Assembly (NCBI GenBank): GCA_016706225.1
Contig: JADJKB010000025.1
Location: 812,207 to 876,206, forward strand
DNA length: 64,000 bases
DNA from: Myxococcales bacterium
GTDB lineage: Bacteria > Myxococcota_A > Polyangia > Polyangiales > Polyangiaceae
Reading direction: 5' to 3'
The notes under the pieces were generated by a model that was given only the letters and a program-made list of their open reading frames with translations, made no database searches and had not been told where the DNA came from. How positions within the stretch are numbered: the first letter of the stretch is position 1; every line of letters starts with the position of its first letter. The position numbers and the translations under genes are program-made. Positions 51,897-60,726 of this stretch are shown here, one piece after another.

Positions 51897-53258
51897 TCAC
51901 AGCCCATACACCTTCGACCGATCCCCCGCGACGCCGAAGAGCGCATCCCGCGTGTCCACGATCAGCTTCGCCTCCGCGAACAGCCGCTTGCGATCGAGCG
52001 CCGTGTGGTCGGTGATGATCACGACGCAGTCCCAGGGCGCGAAGCTCCCCGCGGGATCCACCCCCGTCAGCTGCAGCCCCTCCTCCTCGAAGGTCGCCAC
52101 ATGTGGATCCATGTACGCAATGTCGGCGCCGCGAGCCGCCAGATCGTGGATCACCGTGAACGCAGGGCTCTCCCGCATGTCTTCGATGTCGCGTTTGTAC
52201 GCCACGCCGTAGACCAGGATCTTCGAGCCCTTCACCGGCTTCGAGTGGGCGTTCAGCGCCTCGGTCACCCGCTCGACCACGTACGACGGCATGGCGCTGT
52301 TGATGGTGTCCGCCAGCTCGATGAAGCGCGCCTGGTATTTCAGCGAGCGCAGCTTCCACGACAGGTACAGCGGATCGATGGGGATGCAGTGCCCGCCGAG
52401 CCCCGGTCCCGGGTAGAACGGCATGAACCCGAAGGGCTTGCTCGCCGCGGCGCGGATCACCTCGAAGGGATCGAGCCCGAGGCGCCGGCTCATCATGGCG
52501 ACCTCGTTCACCAACCCGATGTTGACCGCGCGGAAGGTGTTCTCGAGCAGCTTCACCATCTCGGCCGCTTTGGTGCTCGAGACCGGCACCAGGGTGTCGA
52601 TGATCTGCCCGTACAGCGCCGTCACGGCCTTCAGGCAGCCCGGCGTCTCCCCGCCGATGACCTTGGGGGTGTTCTTGGTCTTGTAGATTTGGTTGCCGGG
52701 GTCGACGCGCTCCGGTGAGAACGCAACGAACACGTTCTCGCCGAGCACGAAGCCGTTCTCGGTCAGCTTCGGCACGAGCACTTCGGTGGTGGTGCCCGGG
52801 TACGTCGTGCTCTCGAGCACGATCAGCATGTCCGGGTGCTGGTGCTTCACGATCTCGTCGGCGGCCGCGACGATGAAGCGCATGTCCGGATCTTTGGTCT
52901 TGTTGAGGGGCGTCGGCACGCACACCACGACCGCGTCGGCCTCCGCCAGCACCTTCGGATCGACGGTCGCCGACAGCTTGCGCGTCGCCACGTGGGGCGC
53001 GAGATCCGCCGTCGGCACGTCCTGGATGTAGGACTCGCCCGCGTTCAAGAGCCGGACCTTCTCCGGGTCGTAGTCGAGCCCCGTGACCCGGAAGCCCGCG
53101 CGAGCGAACTCGGCGACCAGCGGAAGTCCAACGTACCCGATGCCCACGACAACGACGTGGACGCTCCGGTCTGCGATCTTTTCGAGGAGAGTAGGCGTGG
53201 CGGCGCGGAGAGTACGCGCGTTTGGGGGTTGGTTTCCAGGGGGCTGCCGGGGATTCAA
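51897..53258 (-). CDS. Nucleotide-sugar dehydrogenase (UDP-GlcNAc/UDP-ManNAc type)
   Basis: About 453 residues of the UDP-glucose/GDP-mannose dehydrogenase family: NAD loop VVVVGIGYVGLPLV, middle-domain catalytic Cys in GGHCIPIDP, and C-terminal segment YGVAYKRDIEDMRESPA, which fits the WbpA/Cap5O branch acting on N-acetylated UDP-sugars. It makes a uronic acid for surface polysaccharide. The start is unclear: there is no ATG between the PHP gene and the Rossmann loop, so a TTG at 53258 is used. An ATG at 53378 would overlap the upstream gene. Confidence 0.85.
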   Translation of the reverse strand: MNPRQPPGNQPPNARTLRAATPTLLEKIADRSVHVVVVGIGYVGLPLVAEFARAGFRVTGLDYDPEKVRLLNAGESYIQDVPTADLAPHVATRKLSATVDPKVLAEADAVVVCVPTPLNKTKDPDMRFIVAAADEIVKHQHPDMLIVLESTTYPGTTTEVLVPKLTENGFVLGENVFVAFSPERVDPGNQIYKTKNTPKVIGGETPGCLKAVTALYGQIIDTLVPVSSTKAAEMVKLLENTFRAVNIGLVNEVAMMSRRLGLDPFEVIRAAASKPFGFMPFYPGPGLGGHCIPIDPLYLSWKLRSLKYQARFIELADTINSAMPSYVVERVTEALNAHSKPVKGSKILVYGVAYKRDIEDMRESPAFTVIHDLAARGADIAYMDPHVATFEEEGLQLTGVDPAGSFAPWDCVVIITDHTALDRKRLFAEAKLIVDTRDALFGVAGDRSKVYGL

Positions 53259-53346
53259 ACGCGCGCGGTTTTGCCGGAAAACCCGGCGAGCGCCGAGCTC
53301 AGTCTCCGAGTCGCGCCGCGACGTCGTCCAGAAATCCGCGAGCGCC

Positions 53347-56013
53347 CTACTCGAAGAACACCGGATTCGAAGCCGCAAACGGCATCTTCCCCGACAGCGG
53401 GTCCATGTCCTTCTCGCCCTTCGCGTGAAAGACCACGTAGTTGCGCTTCTTGCTCGGGTCGAGCGTCACGGTCACGGGGTTCACGAACTTCTTCCCAGGT
53501 CCCGCTCCGAGCGGAGCCAAGGGCTCGGTCTTCTGCGTCACGCCGTTGACGAAGATCTCGAGCTCGGTCGCATCGACGAAGCTCGCCGTCTGGACCGTCA
53601 CCGTGAAGTCCGCGGTCGCGGGGATGCCGGCCACCGTCGAGCCAGGCTTCACGCCGCCGGGGCCCTCGACGGTCATGAACAGCCCGCCACTCACCGTGGC
53701 CACACCCTTCGCCAGCACGTCCCGCACCGCGTTCGCGCTGAGCTTCGTCGGATCGTCGTGCCCGAAGTACAAACACGTGCGCGGGTACCCGGGAGCCTTC
53801 GTGCGAATGTGATGCGTGTCGCTCGACCCGACGCCCCACATGGTGTGGCCGGCGTTCAGCAAACCGAACCAGTCCCGCACCGACGACGAGCGGCTCTCTT
53901 CGAAGCTGTCCCCGCTCCAGACCTCCACCGCGTCGAAGTCGGTGCTCCAGATCTCCTTCTGTTTTCCGACGGCGGTCACGTCGTCGAAGGCGGCCTGATC
54001 GAAGTAGGACGTGAAGGCCCCCTGACTCGGGTGATTGACGATCAGCACCGGGTTCTCGGGTCGGCCCTGCACGTCCGCGAACATCTCCGGGGGCTTCTTA
54101 CCGGTCCACTCGATGGCGCCGTTGTTCACCTCGTCGGGTTTGGGAAACAGCGGCACCACGCCGAAGTGGCCCCAGGTGAAGGTGGTGAGCTCCTCGCTCG
54201 GCATGCCGAAGGCCCAGTCTTTCAGCCCCAGTTTCTCCACGATGGGTTGAAAGTCGATCACCCACTCGTGCTCGCTCGAGACGGGAATTTCCAGGCCATC
54301 CGTGACGGCGCTCATGACCTTGTCGTTCACGGGATCGTTCGAGTCCGCGCTGAACCACGAGTGGATGTGGAAGTCGGCGCACATCCAGCCGGTCGAGTCC
54401 ACGCTGTGCTCGAGATCGGCCACCACCTCGGCGGTCTGCCCCGCCGCCACGTTGACGGTCGTATCCAGGAGCTCCCACTCCCAGCCGCGCGTGACGACGA
54501 CGCGATGTTCACCGGGCGGCACCCGCAGGGTCGCTTCGCCGCTGATGGCGCGTTCCACGAGCAAGCGCCCGTTCGCTTCCCCTTCGACGCCGAACGCGGG
54601 CGGCGCACCGGCCACGGCCACCTTGGGGATGATCTGCACCCGCACCGGCAGCGCCTTGCCGCTGGTCTTGTCCTTGGCGGTGACGTGGATGGTGCCATGC
54701 GGCGCCAACGTCAGATCTTGACTGCTCGCATCCCCCGCGACGCTGACCTCTTTGGTCAGCGCATACCCCGTCTTCTGCGCGACGAGCTTCACCGCCAGCC
54801 CCGGATCGGTGTGCAGCGTGTATTTGCCGCTCGCGTCGCTGCGGGTGCGGCTCACGTACGCGCCCGCGTCGTCGAGCGCGTGCACGTAAGCCCCCTCGAC
54901 CGGAGAGCCGTCGCCATCTTTGACGACGCCCGTCAGGCTGCGACTCGGCAGGCCATCGGCGACGCGCACGGCTTCGCGCGCCCCGTCCAGATCCGGTCCG
55001 CCGGGGATGACCTCGGCGTAGTCGTGCCAGGTAGACTTGCAGGCTTCCGCGACGAAACCGGGGCCCAGCGAGTAAACGAAGCCCTTGATGTCGGCGCCGA
55101 TCTCCAGCTTCGTGCTGCCCGGCACGCGCCACGCAAAGGACGAGAAGTCCGTGACGAACCCTGCGAACGCGACCTTGCCGCCGCCGGACTCGAAGCCTCG
55201 CTCCGCGGTGACGAACTGATTCAGGTTGCTCTGGAAGAACCCGTGCATCTCGTCGGAGAACTTCTCGGTGGAGGTGGCGATGGGCTCTTCGGTCGGGTTC
55301 TTCATGCCGATGCGGATCAAGAGCTTGTCGCTGCCCGGCTCGAGCACGTACTCGTAGGCGGCCATCTGGTCGTAGCGACGAGGGAAGAGCGCGCCCAGCG
55401 AGCCGTCCAGGAACGGGATGGGCTTCAGCTGCCCCGCGACGCGCACGATGGCGGCTTTGCCATCCGAGCCGTCGTTGATGACACTCACGCTGTCCGGGTC
55501 GACCATGGACGTGCTGAGCGCCATCAGCGTCTCGACGTAATACGAGTTGCCGACTGGCCGCCCGTCGTCGCCCACGCGGTCGATGGCCAGCAGCTCGCCG
55601 CCGAAGCGCGCGTACCCGTCCGACAGTCCCTTGTCCTCGACGTAAGCGGAGATGCGCTCGTTCGCGAGCACGAAGTCCCCCACACGAACCCGCTGGCGCC
55701 CGTGAGCCGGCTGAACGACCTGCGCCTCGCTGGTGATGCGGCCGGCGCGTGCTTGTGAAGCGGCCTTGGCCCCGAAGGGATCGGCGTGACCGGTCGGGTC
55801 GCCGGCGGTGAAACCTTCGCCTTCCTTCGGGCAAGCCTCGGGTTTCTTGCCTCCACCGCCGCCGCCGCCATCCGAGCCGCAGGCGACGGCGAGAAGGGGG
55901 GCCAGGCCAAGGAGCGCGAGGGGGGCGGGGGGCGAGATTGCGGGGGCGCATCGGGGGGAGGATAGCAGGTGGATTCGAGCTGGCCGTTGAGGGAGGTCAA
56001 CCTCGTGGCACAT
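53347..56013 (-). CDS. CehA/McbA-type PHP metallohydrolase lipoprotein
   Basis: About 888 residues. A signal with lipobox LAVAC (LALLGLAPLLAVACG), a Gly-rich linker, a beta-rich region, then a carboxypeptidase-regulatory-like domain (about 380-490, with SGKYTLHTDPGLAV) and a PHP hydrolase domain (about 555-760: CADFHIHSWFSADS, SSEHEWVIDF, VLIVNHPSQG, GVGSSDTHH). Family members bind metals and hydrolyse phosphoesters or carbamates, and the substrate here is unknown. The signal peptide is more than 25 residues into the frame at ATG 56013, so the real start may lie further inside. Confidence 0.75.
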   Translation of the reverse strand: MCHEVDLPQRPARIHLLSSPRCAPAISPPAPLALLGLAPLLAVACGSDGGGGGGGKKPEACPKEGEGFTAGDPTGHADPFGAKAASQARAGRITSEAQVVQPAHGRQRVRVGDFVLANERISAYVEDKGLSDGYARFGGELLAIDRVGDDGRPVGNSYYVETLMALSTSMVDPDSVSVINDGSDGKAAIVRVAGQLKPIPFLDGSLGALFPRRYDQMAAYEYVLEPGSDKLLIRIGMKNPTEEPIATSTEKFSDEMHGFFQSNLNQFVTAERGFESGGGKVAFAGFVTDFSSFAWRVPGSTKLEIGADIKGFVYSLGPGFVAEACKSTWHDYAEVIPGGPDLDGAREAVRVADGLPSRSLTGVVKDGDGSPVEGAYVHALDDAGAYVSRTRSDASGKYTLHTDPGLAVKLVAQKTGYALTKEVSVAGDASSQDLTLAPHGTIHVTAKDKTSGKALPVRVQIIPKVAVAGAPPAFGVEGEANGRLLVERAISGEATLRVPPGEHRVVVTRGWEWELLDTTVNVAAGQTAEVVADLEHSVDSTGWMCADFHIHSWFSADSNDPVNDKVMSAVTDGLEIPVSSEHEWVIDFQPIVEKLGLKDWAFGMPSEELTTFTWGHFGVVPLFPKPDEVNNGAIEWTGKKPPEMFADVQGRPENPVLIVNHPSQGAFTSYFDQAAFDDVTAVGKQKEIWSTDFDAVEVWSGDSFEESRSSSVRDWFGLLNAGHTMWGVGSSDTHHIRTKAPGYPRTCLYFGHDDPTKLSANAVRDVLAKGVATVSGGLFMTVEGPGGVKPGSTVAGIPATADFTVTVQTASFVDATELEIFVNGVTQKTEPLAPLGAGPGKKFVNPVTVTLDPSKKRNYVVFHAKGEKDMDPLSGKMPFAASNPVFFE

Positions 56014-56375
56014 TCGAACGCGGTGGACCGCGGGGCAATCGGTAAACCTGGCGGCTCCCCGGGAAAGGATGCTGCGCTCGTGGAAGGTTTGAGCGACATT
56101 GTCGCGGCGGCCTGTCGCGGAGTCGACGGACTCCAGGCCGCGATCGTGTTCGGTAGCGCGCTCACCAGCGACACGCCGGGCGACGTGATCCGGCGCTGGT
56201 CTGGCGCGAGGCGCTGACCGCAGGGGAGCAGCTGGAGGCTCGCCAACGCGATCGCGGGAGGGAATTCCCGGGTGGTCGGGCGCAGGATCGCGAAGCGGGT
56301 CGAACGTCAGCGCGTGCCGGGGCATCAGTAGACCTGGCGGTTCTGCCCGGATTCGGATAGCCCTCTGCCCGCGAA
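56014..56375. other. Intergenic region upstream of carA
   Basis: A 362-base interval between the divergent PHP gene and carA. No gene, RNA or repeat is visible. It should contain promoters for both directions, but I find no clear -35/-10 pair. A pyrimidine-responsive leader or attenuator for the car genes is not evident. Confidence 0.5.
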
Positions 56376-57467
56376 ATGAAGCTGCTGCTCGAAGACGGAA
56401 CCGAGCTCGAGGGCTCGTCCTTTGGCGCGGACCGCGCCGTCGCTGGCGAGGTCGTGTTCTCCACCGCGATGACTGGCTACGTCGAGACGCTCACCGATCC
56501 GAGCTTCCGCGGGCAGATCTTGCTGCTCACGTACCCGCTTCAGGGCAACTACGGCGTCCCCGCGCCCCGCGCTGCCGACTCCCTCGAACGCCCGTTCGAG
56601 TCGTCGCACATCCAGGTCCAAGGCCTCGTCGTGCAGAGCTACGTCTCGACGCCGAGCCACGCCACCGCCGCGCGCTCCTTGGGCCAGTGGTTGGTCGACG
56701 AGGACGTGCCCGGCATCACCGGCATCGATACGCGCGCGCTGACCCAGAAGCTGCGCGAGCACGGCACGCTCAAAGGTTGGCTGCTGCCGAATGGCGCGAC
56801 CCAAGACCACGCCCATGCCATCGACATGCAGGCCGATCTCTTCCGCCTGGTCGCGCCCAAGGAGCCGATCCGCTACGCCGGCCCCGCAGACGGGCCAGAG
56901 GTTCTCCTCATCGACGTAGGCGCCAAGGACAACATCGTGCGCTCGCTGCTCGAGCACGGCGCGAGCGTCACGCGGGCGCCGTGGCACGCCGACCTCGCGA
57001 AGCTTGCCCAACGCGCCGATGGCGTTCTGCTCGGCAACGGCCCCGGAGATCCCAAACACCTCGGCTCCCTCATCGAACAGGTGCGCGCTCTGCTCGCGCG
57101 CGGCAACCTCCCGATCTTCGGAGTGTGTCTGGGCAATCAGATCCTCGCGCTCGCAGCGGGCGGGGACACGTACAAGCTGCCGTACGGTCATCGCGGCGTG
57201 AACCAATCCGTCCAAGATCTCGGTTCGCGTCGCTGTTTCGTGACCAGTCAGAATCACGGTTACGCGGTGAGCGACAAGTCGCTGCCGCGGGACTTCGAAC
57301 CCTGGTTCGTCAACCTCAACGACGGCACGAACGAGGGCATTCGCGCCCGATTCAAGCCGCATTTCAGCGTGCAGTTCCATCCCGAGGCCGCCCCCGGCCC
57401 AAAGGACACCGGCTTTCTCTTCGACGAGTTCTTACGCCTGGCGTCCAGCCAGCGGAGCGTTCGATGA
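56376..57467 (+). CDS. carA: Carbamoyl phosphate synthase small subunit
   Basis: This 363-residue subunit supplies ammonia from glutamine. The N-terminal domain begins MKLLLEDGTELEGSSFG, and the C-terminal class I amidotransferase domain has Cys in FGVCLGNQI and His/Glu in VQFHPEAAPGP. LLGNGPGDP is the oxyanion segment. Length and motifs are normal. The stop overlaps the carB ATG (ATGA). The product feeds pyrimidine and arginine synthesis. Confidence 0.96.
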   Translation: MKLLLEDGTELEGSSFGADRAVAGEVVFSTAMTGYVETLTDPSFRGQILLLTYPLQGNYGVPAPRAADSLERPFESSHIQVQGLVVQSYVSTPSHATAARSLGQWLVDEDVPGITGIDTRALTQKLREHGTLKGWLLPNGATQDHAHAIDMQADLFRLVAPKEPIRYAGPADGPEVLLIDVGAKDNIVRSLLEHGASVTRAPWHADLAKLAQRADGVLLGNGPGDPKHLGSLIEQVRALLARGNLPIFGVCLGNQILALAAGGDTYKLPYGHRGVNQSVQDLGSRRCFVTSQNHGYAVSDKSLPRDFEPWFVNLNDGTNEGIRARFKPHFSVQFHPEAAPGPKDTGFLFDEFLRLASSQRSVR

Positions 57468-60400
57468 CACCGCCCCGTCCAGGTGAACGAGTACGTCGAG
57501 TGCTCGTGCTCGGCTCCGGTGCGCTCCAGATCGGGCAGGCGGGCGAGTTCGACTACTCGGGGTCACAAGCCATCAAAGCACTGCGTGAGGAGAACGTGTT
57601 CACGGTGCTGGTGAACCCCAACATCGCGACCATCCAGACGAGCGAGGGGCTCGCCGACCGTGTCTACCTGGTCGCGGTCACGCCAGAAAATGTCGAGCGC
57701 GTGCTCGAGCAAGAGAAGTGCGAAGCCATCTTGCTCAGCTTCGGCGGCCAGACCGCGCTCAACGCAGGCCTCGAGCTCGAACGGAACGGCGCCCTCGAAC
57801 GGCTGGGCGTGCGGGTGCTGGGAACACCGGTTGCGTCGATCCGTGACACCGAAGACCGCGAGCTGTTCAAGCGTCGCCTCGCGGAGATTTCCGTCAAGAC
57901 GGCGCGCAGCGTGGCGTGCAGCACGGCGGACCAAGCCCGCAGCGCCATCACCGAAATCGGCCTGCCCGTGATGCTCCGCGGGGCGTTCGCGCTCGGTGGC
58001 AAGGGCAGCACCGTGGTGACCGAATCCGCCGCGATCGACGCCGCGCTCCGGCGCGCTTTCGCGGGCGGCATCCCGCAGGTGTTGGTCGAGGAGTACCTCG
58101 GCGGTTGGAAGGAGATCGAATACGAGGTCGTGCGCGACGCCGCGGACAACTGCATCACCGTCTGCAACATGGAAAACCTGGATCCAATGGGGATCCACAC
58201 CGGTGAGTCCATCGTCGTCGCCCCGAGTCAAACGTTGAACGATCACGAGTACCAGCTGCTTCGCAGCGTCGCCATCGACACCATTCGGCACCTCGGCATC
58301 GTCGGCGAGTGCAACATTCAATACGCACTCCACCCCGAGTCTGGCGACTATCGAGTGATCGAGGTCAACGCGCGCCTGTCGCGCTCGAGCGCGCTGGCCA
58401 GCAAGGCGACCGGCTACCCACTGGCCTACGTCGCCGCCAAGATCGCCCTCGGCTACACGCTGCCCGAGATCCCCAACGGCATCACCAAGAAGACCACGGC
58501 GTTCTTCGAGCCGGCCCTGGACTACCTGGTGGTGAAGTTCCCGCGCTGGGATCTCGGAAAGTTCCGGGGGGTCTCCACGCGCATCGGCAGCGAGATGAAG
58601 AGTGTGGGGGAGGTGATGGCCATCGGCCGGACGTTCCCCGAGGCGCTGCAGAAGGCCGTGCGCATGCTGGACATCGGCGCCGGTGGAGTGGACCCGACCT
58701 TTGCCAGTTTTGATGACCTCGAGGACGCTCTCCGAACGCCCACCTCCCTCCGGATCTTTGCGCTGGCGAAGGCGCTGGCGGAGGGCATGGCCATCGAGCG
58801 GGTTCACGAGCTCACGGCCATCGACCCCTGGTTCTTGCACGGGATCGCGGAGGTCGTGCAGCACCGCGCCAAGATCGCGGAAGCGGGGCTCGACGAGGCG
58901 CGCCTCCGCTCCGCCAAGCGCCTTGGATTTTCCGACTCCGACCTGGCGCATCTGATTGGAAAGCGCGTCGACGACGTGCGCAAGCTGCGCAAGACCCACG
59001 GCATCGAGCCGCGCCTGGCGCGCATCGACACCCTGGCCGCCGAGTTCCCCGCAGAGACGAACTACCTGTATTCGACCTATCACGCGAGCCGCGACGAGAG
59101 CACCCCCAGCGATCGCAAGAAGGTCCTGGTGCTCGGCTCCGGAGCCTACCGCATCGGCTCGAGCGTCGAGTTCGACTGGTGCTGCGTGAGTGCGGCGCGA
59201 GCGGCGTCGGAGCTGGGGTACGAGACCTTGATGCTGAACTACAACCCGGAGACGGTCAGCACGGACTGGGACGAGTGTGACAAACTGTTCTTCGACGAGA
59301 TCAGCTACGAGTGTGCTCGATCTCTACGAGAAAGAGCGGCCTGACGGGGTAATAGTCAGCATGGGCGGGCAGGTCCCGAACACCCTCGCGCTCCGGCTGC
59401 ACAAGGCTGGAGTGAAGATCCTCGGCACCAGCGCCGAGAGCATCGACGCGGCGGAGGATCGAAAGAAGTTCAGCGCGCTACTCGATCGCCTCGGCATCGA
59501 TCAGCCTGCGTGGGCGCAGGTCACGGAGAAGTCGAACGCCCAGCGCATGGTGGAAAAGCTCGGAGGCTTTCCGGTTCTCGTGCGGCCGTCCTATGTGCTC
59601 TCGGGCGCTGCCATGAGTGTGGCGCGCGAGCCGGTCGAGCTCGGGCGCATCCTGGCGCTGGCTCGGGCCGTCTCGCCGGAACATCCGGTGGTGGTCACGA
59701 AGTTCGAAGTGGGGGCGCGGGAGATCGAGGTCGACGCGGTCGCGGACGCCGGGAAGCTGGTGCTCTACGCGGTCAGCGAGCACGTCGAGGACGCCGGCGT
59801 TCACAGCGGTGATGCGACACTGATGTTGCCGCCGCAGAGCGTGCCGCTCCCGGTGATCCACAAGGCGAAGAAGATCGCCGCGCAGCTCGCCGACGCGCTG
59901 CAGATCACGGGCCCCTTCAACGTGCAACTTCTGGCCAAACACGGCCGCGTTCGTGTGATCGAGTGCAACCTCCGAGCCTCGCGCAGTTTGCCCTTCGTCT
60001 CGAAGGTGACGGGCAACGACTTCGTGCGCGAGGCGGTGCGCCGCATGCTGGGCGTGCGCGACCCCGTCGAGAATCACTTCATGGACCTCGACTACGTCGC
60101 GGCCAAGGTGCCGCAGTTCAGCTTCCCGCGTCTGGTCGGCGCCGATCCCATCCTGGGGGTCGAGATGGCGAGCACGGGCGAGGTCGGTTGTTTCGGCGAC
60201 GATGGGGACGAGGCGCTGTTGCAAGCGTTGCTCGCGACTGGCTTCCACGTCCCAACGAAGGGCGTGTTGCTATCGCTCGGACCGCCGACGGAGAAGTACT
60301 CGTTCCTCGACGAAGCGCGGGCTCTTTCCGGGGAGCTTGGTCTGAAGCTCTACGCGACGCCGGGCACGGCGGAGGCGCTGCACGCCGTCGGCATCGAGTG

Positions 60401-60683
60401 CACGCCTCTCGCGAAGGTCCCCGGCGAGGGCCCGAGCGCGATGGACGTCATCGATCAAGGACTGGTCGACCTGGTAATCAACGTGCCCCGCTCGTACGAC
60501 GAGCTCGGACGACCTGACGGGTATCTGATCCGGCGCGGCGCGGTGGACCGAGAGCTCCCGCTGATCACGGATTTGATGCTGGCCCGCGCGGTAGTGGACG
60601 CGCTGCGGAACCGGCGCGGGCAGTCGATGAAGCTCCGTCCCGCCGACGAGTACCTCGGACGCCGCCCACGGGTGCTGTCCTGA
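57464..60683 (+). CDS. carB: Carbamoyl phosphate synthase large subunit, frameshifted
   Basis: The full-length enzyme is encoded in two frames. The first (57464-59344) holds the carboxyphosphate domain (VLVLGSGALQIGQAGEFDYS, ALGGKGSTVV, NMENLDPMGIHTGES), the oligomerisation domain and the start of the carbamoyl-phosphate domain (YNPETVSTDWDECDKLFFDE). The second (from about 59313 to 60683) resumes exactly with VLDLYEKERPDGVIVSMGGQ and continues through the allosteric MGS-like domain (GPPTEKYSFLDEARALS). The break follows FFDEISYE. Two missing bases (or one extra) at about 59309-59313 would restore it. As an essential gene with well-kept sequence, a sequence error is the likelier cause. Confidence 0.85.
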
Positions 60684-60726
60684 GGCTGGAAGTCCCTCGA
60701 AACCCTAGTAAGGTCTGCACCCCGCC

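Noticed and set aside
51871..52923. 350-codon minus-strand frame inside the dehydrogenase gene
   Set aside because: Arg/Gly-rich shadow in another frame of the same DNA. The dehydrogenase frame carries all family motifs.
53083..55758. 891-codon open frame on the plus strand
   Set aside because: It is antisense to the PHP-domain gene. GC-rich codon bias commonly opens the opposite strand. The minus-strand product has a lipoprotein signal and recognisable domains.
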